The notes under the pieces were generated by a model. That model searched no databases. It was not told where the DNA came from and saw only the letters and a program-made list of their open reading frames with translations. Source: Labilibaculum manganireducens (GTDB taxonomy: Bacteria; Bacteroidota; Bacteroidia; Bacteroidales; Marinifilaceae). Taken from it: 64,000 bases of DNA. The position numbers and the translations under genes are program-made. Positions 37,889 to 47,564 of the stretch are shown here, one piece after another. Location: NCBI RefSeq assembly GCF_002843385.1, contig NZ_MVDE01000011.1, positions 85,547 through 149,546 of the forward strand. The letters are read 5' to 3'. Positions within the stretch are counted from its first letter, which is position 1. Every line of letters begins with the position of its first letter.

Positions 37889-40390
37889 CTATTCAACTAC
37901 TTTATGTTGTTTCAGAATTTTGGTTGTTATTTTTTGTTTGGCTTTATCAAACCCAACAGAAATTGTATCGCCTTCTGAAATGCTCGCTCTAATAATGACT
38001 TCAGCCATTTCGTCCTCCAAATATTTTTGAATAGCACGTTTTAATGGACGAGCACCAAATTGGACATCATATCCTTTTTCAGCAATAAAGTCTTTGGCCG
38101 GAGCAGACAATTTAATGTTGTATCCCAGGTCATTAACCCTCTTGTATAATCCATCGAGTTCGATATCGATAATTTTATGGATATCTTTTTGGGTTAGAGA
38201 ATTAAACATGATTAAATCATCAATTCTGTTTAGAAATTCAGGAGCAAATGCTTTTTTCAGTGCTTTTTGTATAATATTGCTGGTGTAATCATTAGAATCA
38301 GTTCCTCCGGATTGGAAGCCGATTCCTTTTCCAAAATCTTTTAATTCTCTACTTCCTATATTGGAAGTCATTATGATAATACTATTTTTAAAATCAACCT
38401 TACGGCCTAAACTATCAGTCAATTGGCCATCATCCAGTACTTGTAACAGTATATTGAATACATCCGGATGAGCTTTTTCAATCTCATCTAAAAGTACTAC
38501 AGAGTAGGGTTTACGTCTAACTTTTTCGGTCAACTGCCCACCTTCTTCATATCCTACATATCCCGGAGGAGCTCCAACTAATCTTGATACGGCAAACTTC
38601 TCCATATATTCACTCATGTCAATTCGTATCAGCGAGTCGTTGCTATCAAACAAATAATTTGATAAAACTTTAGCTAGTTGCGTTTTACCAACTCCAGTTG
38701 GTCCAAGGAATATAAATGTACCAATTGGTTTGTTTGGATCTTTTAAGCCGGCTCTATTTCTTTGAATAGCTTTAACTACTTTACTAATGGCGTCTTCTTG
38801 TCCAATGACCCTCCCTTGAAGTTCACCAGCCATTTTAACGAGTCGCGAGCCTTCTGCCTGAGCGATTCTTTTTACAGGAACGCCGGTCATCATAGCTACT
38901 ACTTCCGCGATATCATCTTCTGAGACCTTTTCTTTTTTAAGGCTAAGTTCTTGTTCCCATTTGTCTTTTTCCCGCTCTAAATCTTCCGAGTAGCTTTTTT
39001 CTTTATCTCTGAAGCTGGCTGCCAGTTCAAATTTCTGAGCCTTAACAGCTTTAATTTTGTTTTGGCGGGTTTCCTCAATTTTTTTCTCAAGTTCCTCGAT
39101 GATCACAGGCACATGAATATTTGATATGTGAACACGCGAACCGGATTCGTCAAGAGCATCAATTGCTTTATCAGGAAGATGTCTGTCACTTATGTATCTG
39201 GATGTTAGCTTTACGCAAGCTTCAATTGCTTCTTTTGTATAGAAAACATTATGATGGTCTTCGTATCGTTCTTTGATATTATTTAGGATTTCTATTGTTT
39301 CCTCAGGAGAAGTTGGCTCAACCATAACTTTCTGAAAGCGTCTTTCTAAAGCACCATCTTTTTCGATGTTTTGACGATACTCATCAAGGGTTGTAGCACC
39401 AATGCATTGAATTTCACCTCTAGCCAAGGCAGGTTTAAGCATATTTGCAGCATCAAGCGATCCGGTAGCACCGCCAGCTCCTACAATTGTGTGGATTTCA
39501 TCGATAAAAAGAATAATATCATTCGTTTTTGAGAGCTCATTTAAAATGGCTTTCATACGTTCTTCGAACTGACCCCGGTATTTTGTTCCTGCAACAATTG
39601 ATGCCAAATCAAGAGAGACAACTCTTTTTCCAAATAAAACCCGCGATACCTTTTTTTGAATGATTCTTAATGCAAGTCCTTCAGCGATAGCTGATTTTCC
39701 AACGCCTGGTTCGCCGATTAAAATAGGATTGTTCTTTTTTCTACGACTTAGAATTTGTGCAAGTCTCTCAATTTCAATCTCTCTTCCAACAATTGGATCC
39801 AGTGTACCTTCTTCTGCTGATTTTGTGATGTCAATACCAAAATTATCCAGTACAGGAGTTTCAGATTTTCCTCTGGCAGTTGTTCTTTTGGATTCTCCAC
39901 CAAATTGCCCACTTTTTCCTTCACTGTCTTCTGGCGTATAGTCAGCCTGAGCTTTTGGGAAAAGTGTTTTTAAATTCTCTTTCACCTTATTGTAATCAAT
40001 AGTATTGTCTTCTAATACTTGAGTTACCAAACTTTTTTCATCTTTTAAAATGGCTAAAAGAAGGTGGCTTGTATCTATCGTATTGTTTTTTAATGCCTTA
40101 GCTTCAAGATATATTAATTTAAGAACACGTTCTGCTGACCTTTGCAGAGGAATATTATTTTGATCCAAGTCAGAAATAGTATCTGATTTTAGATTTTTCT
40201 CTATGTTTTTTCGAATATCGTAAAGGTCAACTCCTAACGAAATTAGAATGTCGACAGCAATACCTTCACCTTCACGAAGAATCCCTAAAAACAAATGTTC
40301 TGTTCCAATAGCATTGTTTCCAAGCCTTTCAGCTTCCTCTTTGCTATAAGAAAGTACATCTTTAATACGAGGTGAAAATTTAGAATCCAT
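37889..40390 (-). CDS. clpC: Clp protease ATP-binding subunit ClpC
   Basis: Hsp100 unfoldase that feeds ClpP. It has 833 residues: double Clp-N repeat (1-145), linker, AAA1 with Walker A GEPGVGKS (226-233), a UVR-containing coiled coil (about 430-485, AQKFELAASFRDKEK), and AAA2 with Walker A GPTGVGKT (563-570). An IGF loop (GKGIGFQSGG) for docking to ClpP is present. The UVR motif marks it as ClpC and not ClpA or ClpB. It is divergent from gyrA. Confidence 0.95.
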   Translation of the reverse strand: MDSKFSPRIKDVLSYSKEEAERLGNNAIGTEHLFLGILREGEGIAVDILISLGVDLYDIRKNIEKNLKSDTISDLDQNNIPLQRSAERVLKLIYLEAKALKNNTIDTSHLLLAILKDEKSLVTQVLEDNTIDYNKVKENLKTLFPKAQADYTPEDSEGKSGQFGGESKRTTARGKSETPVLDNFGIDITKSAEEGTLDPIVGREIEIERLAQILSRRKKNNPILIGEPGVGKSAIAEGLALRIIQKKVSRVLFGKRVVSLDLASIVAGTKYRGQFEERMKAILNELSKTNDIILFIDEIHTIVGAGGATGSLDAANMLKPALARGEIQCIGATTLDEYRQNIEKDGALERRFQKVMVEPTSPEETIEILNNIKERYEDHHNVFYTKEAIEACVKLTSRYISDRHLPDKAIDALDESGSRVHISNIHVPVIIEELEKKIEETRQNKIKAVKAQKFELAASFRDKEKSYSEDLEREKDKWEQELSLKKEKVSEDDIAEVVAMMTGVPVKRIAQAEGSRLVKMAGELQGRVIGQEDAISKVVKAIQRNRAGLKDPNKPIGTFIFLGPTGVGKTQLAKVLSNYLFDSNDSLIRIDMSEYMEKFAVSRLVGAPPGYVGYEEGGQLTEKVRRKPYSVVLLDEIEKAHPDVFNILLQVLDDGQLTDSLGRKVDFKNSIIIMTSNIGSRELKDFGKGIGFQSGGTDSNDYTSNIIQKALKKAFAPEFLNRIDDLIMFNSLTQKDIHKIIDIELDGLYKRVNDLGYNIKLSAPAKDFIAEKGYDVQFGARPLKRAIQKYLEDEMAEVIIRASISEGDTISVGFDKAKQKITTKILKQHKVVE

Positions 40391-40692
40391 ATAGTAGGTT
40401 TTTTAAATTTTTTAACAAATTAATGGTAAATCAATCGGAAAATAGATTCCGGTTTTTTAATGCAACATTAAAATAACGAAAAATAATTAGATACAAGCCT
40501 AAATGGGCTATCAATTTTTTACACTAATTATATCTTTAGAATGAATTAATCTAATAATCAAGCTGTAATGCTTAATTGATTAAATATTTATCTTAATCCA
40601 TGTGTAAATAACGCTTCCTTTGTTACGCAAAATCTACATATTTTGTTACTTTTGTTATTCCGATAAATGTTTAGAATTTTAAAAGAAATATA
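40391..40692. promoter_or_regulatory. Divergent promoter region between clpC and gyrA
   Basis: 302 bp with no gene. TACTTTTG at 40647-40654 is a good -7 box for gyrA, 38 bp before its ATG; TTTG at 40619-40622 is a -33 candidate with a slightly long spacer. No clear clpC promoter or CtsR-type operator was found. Confidence 0.55.
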
Positions 40693-43185
40693 ATGACTAC
40701 GGGAGAGAGAATTATACGTATTAATATAGAAGAGGAAATGAAATCTGCCTACATTGATTATTCAATGTCGGTGATTGTTTCCAGAGCTTTGCCAGATGTT
40801 AGGGATGGATTAAAACCTGTTCATCGAAGAGTGTTATTTGGAATGGGTGAGTTGGGAATGACTTCAACGAAACCTTATAAGAAATCAGCTAGAATTGTTG
40901 GAGAAGTATTAGGTAAGTATCATCCGCACGGTGATAGTTCTGTGTACATGACAATGGTTCGTATGGCTCAGCACTGGTCATTGCGTTATCCTCTCATTGA
41001 TGGTCAGGGAAATTTTGGTTCTGTTGATGGAGATAGCCCGGCCGCTATGCGTTACACTGAGGCAAGAATGAAAAAAATTGCCGAAGAAATCTTAGCGGAT
41101 CTTGAAAAGGATACGGTTGATATGACTCCCAATTTTGATGAATCATTGAAGGAGCCTACTGTTCTTCCGACTCGTATTCCAAATCTTTTGGTGAATGGTG
41201 CTTCGGGTATTGCTGTAGGTATGGCCACAAACATGGCGCCACACAACCTATCTGATGTTATAGATGCTATTATTGTATACATTGAGAACAACGATGTTTC
41301 GATGGACGACTTAATTAGTATTGTAAAGGCACCTGATTTTCCTACCGGTGGTACAATTTACGGTTATCAAGGGGTTCGAGATGCTTTTGAGACAGGTAGA
41401 GGGCGTGTTGTTGTTCGTTCTAAAACGACTATAGAAACGACTGATACTGGTCGCGAAAAGATAATTGTAACAGAGATTCCTTACATGGTTAATAAGGCTG
41501 AGCTGATAATGAAAGCTGCAGACCTGATTAATGATAAAAAAATCGAAGGGATTTCAAATGTAAATGATGAATCAGACCGTAACGGTATGCGTATCGTTTT
41601 CGATCTTAAGAGAGATGCAATTGCAAATGTTGTTTTAAACAAATTGTTTAAATACACTCAAATGATGACCTCGTTCAGCGTAAATAATATCGCGTTGGTT
41701 AAAGGGCGTCCAAAGATGCTGAATCTTAAGGATTTGATCATGTATTTTGTTGAACACAGACATGATGTTGTTGTTCGAAGAACCCAATTTGAATTAAAGC
41801 AGGCTGAAGCTAAAGCGCACATCTTAAAAGGTTTGATTATAGCATTAGACCATATTGATCAGGTTATTGCCTTAATAAGAGGCTCCAAAACACCAGAAGA
41901 GGCAAAATTAGGCTTAATGTCTAATTTTGAATTGGATGAACTTCAAGCTAAAGCTATTCTGGATATGCGTTTGCAGAAACTTACCGGTCTTGAGAGAGAT
42001 AAGCTGCATGCAGAATATGAAGAATTGATGAAGTTAATTGATTATCTGAACTCAATTCTCAATGATGAATCCATTCGAATGGGTATCATTAAGGATGAAC
42101 TTATAGATGTAAAAGCCAGGTATGGTGACGAAAGAAGAACAGATATCGTTTATTCTTCAGAAGAGTTCAATCCTGAAGATTTTTATGCCGATGAAGAAAT
42201 GGTTATTACTATTTCAAGAATGGGATATATTAAACGTACTCCTCTTTCTGAGTTTAAAACGCAAAATAGAGGTGGAGTAGGTTCTAAAGGAAGCATAACA
42301 AGAGAAGAGGATTTCTTAGAACATATGATTATGGCGACAATGCATAATACTATGTTGTTTTTTACCGAAAAAGGAAAATGTTTTTGGTTGAAAGTTTATG
42401 AGATTCCTGAAGGAACTAAGCAATCCAAAGGCAGAGCAATTCAAAATTTATTAAATATAGAACAAGACGATAAAGTAAAAGCTTATATCAATGTTCTTAA
42501 TTTAAATGAAGAAGAATATATAAATAGTAATAACATTGTTCTTTGTACCAAGAAAGGGGTTATTAAGAAAACTTCATTAGAAGCATATTCTCGCCCTCGA
42601 GTTAACGGAGTAAACGCAATAACCGTTCGCGAAGGAGATCAACTATTAGAGGCAAAACTGACTAATGGCGACAATGAAATTCTAATTGCCGGACGTTCCG
42701 GTAAAGCAATTAGATTTGCCGAAAGTCAAGTTCGGCCAATGGGGAGAACAGCTTCCGGAGTGCGTGGAATTACACTGAAAGATGAGACTGACGAAGTTGT
42801 TGGCATGATATGTGTTGAGAATGGAGAAGAGGATATTCTTGTTGTTTCTGAAAATGGTTTTGGAAAGCGTTCTAAGATTGATGATTACCGAATTACCAAT
42901 AGAGGTGGTAAAGGGGTTAAAACCATTAGTATTACAGAAAAAACCGGTGATTTAATTGCCATTAAAAATGTTACAGATAATGAGGATTTAATGATCATTA
43001 ATAAATCTGGAATAACAATTAGAATGGCTGTTTCTGATTTAAGAGTTATGGGGCGTGCTACCCAGGGTGTTCGTTTGATTAACTTGAGTAAGAAAAACGA
43101 TTCTATTGCAGCGGTTGCTAAAGTAAACTCTTCAGATGAAGTTTCAGAATTAGATATTGAGGAATCAACTCAAAAAGAGGTGTAA
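40693..43185 (+). CDS. gyrA: DNA gyrase subunit A
   Basis: Breaks and rejoins DNA during negative supercoiling. It has 830 residues. The catalytic tyrosine is Y121 ([10 protein letters not shown]). A GyrA-box-like sequence ([10 protein letters not shown]) marks it as gyrase, not topoisomerase IV. Beta-pinwheel repeats such as [12 protein letters not shown] and [11 protein letters not shown] follow. In the quinolone-contact region, [15 protein letters not shown], the position matching E. coli S83 is serine, but the position matching D87 is methionine (M86). The gene has its own promoter. Confidence 0.97.
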   Translation: MTTGERIIRINIEEEMKSAYIDYSMSVIVSRALPDVRDGLKPVHRRVLFGMGELGMTSTKPYKKSARIVGEVLGKYHPHGDSSVYMTMVRMAQHWSLRYPLIDGQGNFGSVDGDSPAAMRYTEARMKKIAEEILADLEKDTVDMTPNFDESLKEPTVLPTRIPNLLVNGASGIAVGMATNMAPHNLSDVIDAIIVYIENNDVSMDDLISIVKAPDFPTGGTIYGYQGVRDAFETGRGRVVVRSKTTIETTDTGREKIIVTEIPYMVNKAELIMKAADLINDKKIEGISNVNDESDRNGMRIVFDLKRDAIANVVLNKLFKYTQMMTSFSVNNIALVKGRPKMLNLKDLIMYFVEHRHDVVVRRTQFELKQAEAKAHILKGLIIALDHIDQVIALIRGSKTPEEAKLGLMSNFELDELQAKAILDMRLQKLTGLERDKLHAEYEELMKLIDYLNSILNDESIRMGIIKDELIDVKARYGDERRTDIVYSSEEFNPEDFYADEEMVITISRMGYIKRTPLSEFKTQNRGGVGSKGSITREEDFLEHMIMATMHNTMLFFTEKGKCFWLKVYEIPEGTKQSKGRAIQNLLNIEQDDKVKAYINVLNLNEEEYINSNNIVLCTKKGVIKKTSLEAYSRPRVNGVNAITVREGDQLLEAKLTNGDNEILIAGRSGKAIRFAESQVRPMGRTASGVRGITLKDETDEVVGMICVENGEEDILVVSENGFGKRSKIDDYRITNRGGKGVKTISITEKTGDLIAIKNVTDNEDLMIINKSGITIRMAVSDLRVMGRATQGVRLINLSKKNDSIAAVAKVNSSDEVSELDIEESTQKEV

Positions 43186-43245
43186 AATAGATACTTAGAC
43201 TAAATATAAAGAAAACAATCTTGTTCATGGTATAGAATAAAAATA

Positions 43246-43253
43246 TATTTTTG
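43246..43253 (+). promoter_or_regulatory. -7 promoter box for the TPR gene
   Basis: TATTTTTG with TTG at 43221-43223 upstream (22-bp spacer), 33 bp before the ATG at 43286. Confidence 0.5.
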
Positions 43254-43285
43254 TTCGAAATTGTTATTAAAACTAAACATTGATT

Positions 43286-44455
43286 ATGAGAAAATTATCA
43301 TTCATTCTAGTTATGCTTATGTGTGTTGCAAGTGTAAGTGCACAGAAAAGCAAAGTGACTGGAGCCCAGAATTATCTTACTTCTGGTAAGTTGGATAAAG
43401 CAAAAGAAGCTATTGATGAAGGGGTTCAGGACGAAAAATGTGTGGCATATGCTAAAGCATATCTTGTAAAAGGAAAAGTGTATCAAGGAATTTTTGAAAG
43501 TCCTCTTCCTGCGTACAAGAAATTGGCAGAAAAACCGCTTGATATTGCTTTCGATGCCTATATGAAGGCTCTTGAGTTAGATGAAAAAGGGAAAATGGAA
43601 AAGCCTGTTAAAGCGCAGATGACAAACATGATTCCTGATTACACAAACGAAGCTGTTAATTTATATAATGAAGGAGATTTTCCTGGCGCTTTAGCTGCTT
43701 TTGAGCGTGTATTGGAAATTGAGGGAATGGATATGTTTAAAGAAAATGCTACGATTGATACAGCTGTCATTTTTAATGCAGGTATGACTGCTCAAAAGGC
43801 AGATCAATTAGATAAAGCAGCAAAATATTACAAGCAATCTATTGAATACAACTATGGTGGAGCAAAAACCTATGCTAATTTGTCCAAAGTTTTAACTGAT
43901 TCTGGAAATAAAGAAGAAGGAGTTAAATATCTTCATAAAGGATTCGAGCTATATCCTAATGATTCATGGATGTTAGTTGAGTTGATCAATCATTATATGT
44001 TAGGTGGAGAGCCTCAAAAAGCTGCTGATTATTTAGATAAAGCGATTGAGTTGGATCCAAGTAATGCTTCTTTTTACCGTGCAAAAGGTACTTTGTACGA
44101 AAAAACTGAAGAATTTGCTAAGGCAGAAGAGATGTATACTAAAGCATTAAGCATGGATCCAAATGATTTTACTTCTCAGTATAATCTTGGCTTACTAAAA
44201 CTTAATGCAGCTATTCAAAAGCATAAGGCCGCCAATGAAATAATGGATGCTAAAAAGTATAACGAAGCAATTAAGACTGTTTATGCGGAATACGAAGCTG
44301 TGATTCCTTATTTCGAAAAGGTTCTTGAAATGCAGCCAGATGAGAAAAATTCAATGATTACTTTGAAAGAATTGTATTTCAAATTGAGAAATGAAAACGA
44401 AGTTTACCTTGAAAAATACAATAAGATTAAAGATAAGTTGGATGGCATGGAGTAA
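43286..44455 (+). CDS. Secreted tetratricopeptide-repeat protein
   Basis: 389 residues from the ATG at 43286; a TTG six bases earlier is unlikely. A clear signal peptide (MRKLSFILVMLMCVASVSAQ) would direct it to the periplasm. At least five TPR units follow, for example KADQLDKAAKYYKQSIEY, AADYLDKAIELDPSNASFY and AEEMYTKALSMDPNDFTSQ. TPR proteins are scaffolds; the partner is unknown. A similar but shorter secreted TPR protein is encoded at 53204-53935. Confidence 0.88.
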   Translation: MRKLSFILVMLMCVASVSAQKSKVTGAQNYLTSGKLDKAKEAIDEGVQDEKCVAYAKAYLVKGKVYQGIFESPLPAYKKLAEKPLDIAFDAYMKALELDEKGKMEKPVKAQMTNMIPDYTNEAVNLYNEGDFPGALAAFERVLEIEGMDMFKENATIDTAVIFNAGMTAQKADQLDKAAKYYKQSIEYNYGGAKTYANLSKVLTDSGNKEEGVKYLHKGFELYPNDSWMLVELINHYMLGGEPQKAADYLDKAIELDPSNASFYRAKGTLYEKTEEFAKAEEMYTKALSMDPNDFTSQYNLGLLKLNAAIQKHKAANEIMDAKKYNEAIKTVYAEYEAVIPYFEKVLEMQPDEKNSMITLKELYFKLRNENEVYLEKYNKIKDKLDGME

Positions 44456-44471
44456 CGTAAAATACGTTAGA

Positions 44472-44501
44472 AATAAAAGGAAGTTTAGGCTTCCTTTTAT
44501 T
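44472..44501 (+). terminator. Terminator after the TPR gene
   Basis: AATAAAAGGAAG pairs with CTTCCTTTTATT across a 6-nt loop. It separates the gene from the convergent histidine kinase gene. Confidence 0.75.
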
Positions 44502-44574
44502 AGATATATTAAATTTAACATAATATGAATTATAAGACAAATGCGGTTCTCAAAGAATTAAGAATTGTAATTGT

Positions 44575-46287
44575 TTAAAGAAACTTCTGTAAAACTTCCA
44601 TTAGTTTATGAGGATCAATAGGTTTTGTAATAAATTCATTGGCACCAGCTTTAAAACACTCTTCCTTTTCATTATTAAATGTAAATGCTGTTTGCACTAT
44701 AACCGGTATTTTATTATTGATTGCTTTAATTTGTTTTATTGCATCCAATCCACCAATCTCAGGCATCCTCATATCCATTAAGACCAAGTCAATTTGCGGA
44801 TCATTTGCCTGGCATATTTCGATGGCATCTCTGCCATTACGAGCCCAGATTACATTTGCATCAGTTAATTCAATTATTGCATTTAAGTAATTGAAATTGG
44901 ATTTAACATCTTCTGCAATTAAAACATTGCGATTGGTATAATCTATTGATTTTACCCCTGAATCCTCAATTCTACACTCAGACTTATCTGAAGATTCTCT
45001 TAATAGTTTAAGATTTGACTGCCCCAAATTATGTACTTTAAAATAAAAATTGGACCCGATTTCAATTTTAGAATCAAACCAAATTTCCCCTTCTAAAAGC
45101 TGTACCATTTTTTTACAAAGAGTTAAACCTATGCCTGAACCTTCAAATTTTCTGGTGGAACTACTTTCTCCTTGCCTAAATAGATCGAATATAACATGTT
45201 GATTCTCAGAAGAAATACCAGCCCCTGTATCTTTTATGTAAAATATTGGATTAGTTTCGTTTTCTATGAAATACCCTATTTCTATAATTCCTTTTGTTGT
45301 AAATTTAATTGCGTTATCAATAAGATTTTCAAGTATTTGAACTATTTTGTTTTTGTCTGAATTAATAGAAAATTGTTCACTGTTCTCTGGCAAAACAAGT
45401 CTTAATTCAAGACTTTTATCAAGTCCGTGGCTTGTTTCAAAAACTTTAAATAAGTCAGTTATGACTGGATTTAGTACGAATTTTTCTTTTTGAATTGATA
45501 ATTGATTTGTATCCATTTTGGAAACATCAATCAAGTTATTGATAAGTTTTAAAAGTTTTTTGCTATTATTTGAAATGTGATTAATGAAACCATCTCGTTG
45601 ATTTTTATTTAGATTGTTATCTGATAATAGATTCGAAAATCCTACCATGGCATTAATAGGTGTTCGAATTTCATGGCTTATGTTGGAAAGAAAAGCTGTT
45701 TTTAATTTTTCAGATTCTTCAGCTTCTTTTTTCGCTTTTTCAAGTTCTTTTTTTGTTTCTGTTATCGTAATTAAATCCTGCAACGATGTTGCATGGGAAA
45801 TGCAAGCTTGAATAGACACTGAAAATTTGTCTAAAACATTCTTTAATTTGGTTTGGTCTATTTGGCTCCAAATTCGTTTCTCAGAAGATGAATATAGCAC
45901 CATAAATCCAATCTCGCGCAATTGAAAAAAGGTTATTGCTCCTCCTTCTTTTACTTTAAAACCAATTTCATTACTAATTTTCTGAGTAAGAATACATGAA
46001 AATGAATTTTGGCTTGCAAAACAACGATCAATAAAATTAGAATTACGTATTGAGCAATTCTCAAGTTTGATAATTGGATGAGAATAAACCGCTTTTAATC
46101 CATGTTCTTGCTCTGTAAATGAAATATTACTATTCCGAATCCAAACACCTCCAAACTCTATGTTTTTGATTGACATTAGTGTATCTAAAAACCTTCTGCA
46201 ATTTTCCTTCAAATCTAATGACTGACCAATAGATAAGGATAATTCGTACAGAAATGAAATGTCTTTTATAATATCGTTAGTTTGCAT
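44575..46287 (-). CDS. Hybrid histidine kinase with GAF-like sensor and receiver
   Basis: 570 residues, no membrane segment. An N-terminal GAF-like domain (about 10-165) is followed by a coiled-coil linker (170-195), the HisKA box with H205 (FLSNISHEIRTPINAMVGF), the HATPase domain (DNAIKFT, IKDTGAGIS, GSGIGLTLCKKMV) and a C-terminal receiver (about 450-570) with phospho-acceptor D505 (LVLMDMRMPE). There is no DNA-binding output, so the signal must pass to another protein. Its start overlaps the end of the FIST gene by 11 bp, so the two are translationally coupled and probably one signalling unit. Confidence 0.93.
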   Translation of the reverse strand: MQTNDIIKDISFLYELSLSIGQSLDLKENCRRFLDTLMSIKNIEFGGVWIRNSNISFTEQEHGLKAVYSHPIIKLENCSIRNSNFIDRCFASQNSFSCILTQKISNEIGFKVKEGGAITFFQLREIGFMVLYSSSEKRIWSQIDQTKLKNVLDKFSVSIQACISHATSLQDLITITETKKELEKAKKEAEESEKLKTAFLSNISHEIRTPINAMVGFSNLLSDNNLNKNQRDGFINHISNNSKKLLKLINNLIDVSKMDTNQLSIQKEKFVLNPVITDLFKVFETSHGLDKSLELRLVLPENSEQFSINSDKNKIVQILENLIDNAIKFTTKGIIEIGYFIENETNPIFYIKDTGAGISSENQHVIFDLFRQGESSSTRKFEGSGIGLTLCKKMVQLLEGEIWFDSKIEIGSNFYFKVHNLGQSNLKLLRESSDKSECRIEDSGVKSIDYTNRNVLIAEDVKSNFNYLNAIIELTDANVIWARNGRDAIEICQANDPQIDLVLMDMRMPEIGGLDAIKQIKAINNKIPVIVQTAFTFNNEKEECFKAGANEFITKPIDPHKLMEVLQKFL

Positions 46288-47392
46288 TCTTATCTAAATA
46301 TGAAAAACCTAGAACTATTGATTTATTTAATATTTCAGGATATCCTTCCCCACTTGAATATATCTCTCCAATTGAAAGAGCTCCTTCTAAATTAACTTTA
46401 TTTTGATTGGTTTTTATTTCTTCAGTTAAATTAGAGAGTTCCACATAAAAGTCATCATTTAAATGATTTGCTCTTGAGATGCAATTGAAAATTAGTGCAT
46501 CTGTGATTTTCGATTTGGCATCGATACTTTGATAAACAAGATTCTTAGATACAGATTTAAAATTCTCTTTTTCCATTGTCATGAGGTCAATAACTGAATT
46601 TTCAGGAATGTTACCTACACATTGTAAATAACCTTCTTCAGAAACTCTCATTGGATCTCTAATTATATATTCACTATTCTCCTTATAGATCCCAAATGGA
46701 TAATGAATTGCATTTATCTCAAAATTCTCTTTGTTAATTTTAATATTTAATGCAGTTTTTAAAAATCGTTGATAAACAATAAATGCATTTTCCCAATTAA
46801 GTTCTTTAATAAAGTTTTTATCTGTTTTTGTAACAATAAAGGGACCATAAAGCTTTGTCCAACCGTGCAATGAGCCTGTTGTAGCCTTATTTCTTGTTAG
46901 CGTAATGATTGTTCCTGTATTAAAAACGCCATCATTGCTTATTAAAACACCTTCATTATGCTCTTTAGTTCGGCCAGCACCACCACCAAGAAATTTAACA
47001 TCATTTCCTAAATGAGTATATAAGGATCTTAAGTGTTCTGAACTATCAGAAGATAAACCGGAAGTTAGAACATAAACAGTTGAAAAAATCGCGTTGCTAA
47101 ATTCAGAAATTTGTCGGCTAAAAGTTTGAGATGAATCAAAATAAATTGAAATGGCATTATTGGGTAACCACTTGATTACGAATCCTGTGCTGGATGTCTT
47201 GTTGTTGTGTATTATTTTGGGAAAAACACCACCAGTAAATCTTATTTTCTTGTTATTCAATGAATTAACTAATTCCTTTAAAGGGATTTTAGAATCTTCC
47301 CCGATAAGGATAAAGGCAAATGCATTGTTAGAAGACGTATTGGTTTCTAACAAATAAAGTATTTCGTTCAGACTTGGATTTTCCAGATACAT
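46277..47392 (-). CDS. FIST-domain sensory protein
   Basis: 371 residues with FIST_N (about 20-210: FTGGVFPKII, FLGGGAGRTKEHNEG, ISNDGVFNTGTIITL) followed by FIST_C (about 215-360: ENAFIVYQRFL, LEGALSIGEIYSSGEG). FIST domains are thought to sense small ligands such as amino acids and occur beside or inside signalling proteins. The cytoplasmic kinase gene directly downstream overlaps it by 11 bp, which suggests that FIST supplies the input to that kinase. The ligand is unknown. Confidence 0.87.
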   Translation of the reverse strand: MYLENPSLNEILYLLETNTSSNNAFAFILIGEDSKIPLKELVNSLNNKKIRFTGGVFPKIIHNNKTSSTGFVIKWLPNNAISIYFDSSQTFSRQISEFSNAIFSTVYVLTSGLSSDSSEHLRSLYTHLGNDVKFLGGGAGRTKEHNEGVLISNDGVFNTGTIITLTRNKATTGSLHGWTKLYGPFIVTKTDKNFIKELNWENAFIVYQRFLKTALNIKINKENFEINAIHYPFGIYKENSEYIIRDPMRVSEEGYLQCVGNIPENSVIDLMTMEKENFKSVSKNLVYQSIDAKSKITDALIFNCISRANHLNDDFYVELSNLTEEIKTNQNKVNLEGALSIGEIYSSGEGYPEILNKSIVLGFSYLDKNAN

Positions 47393-47518
47393 TACCTCTC
47401 TCCTCTTCGATTATATTCATTACAATTTTAGCGAATTTATGACTATTAACCGATTGCTTTTGATTAAAGATCAATAATGTCATGTCAAGGCTTTCAATTG
47501 TATTATCAGGGGAGAAAT

Positions 47519-47555
47519 TAAAAAAAAACTGACTTTTTGAATGCAAAGCCAGTTT
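47519..47555 (-). terminator. Terminator after the adenylate kinase fusion gene
   Basis: On the minus strand AAAACTGGCTTT pairs with AAAGTCAGTTTT (one mismatch), ending in a T run. It separates the kinase gene from the FIST-kinase pair. Confidence 0.75.
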
Positions 47556-47564
47556 TCTATTAGG

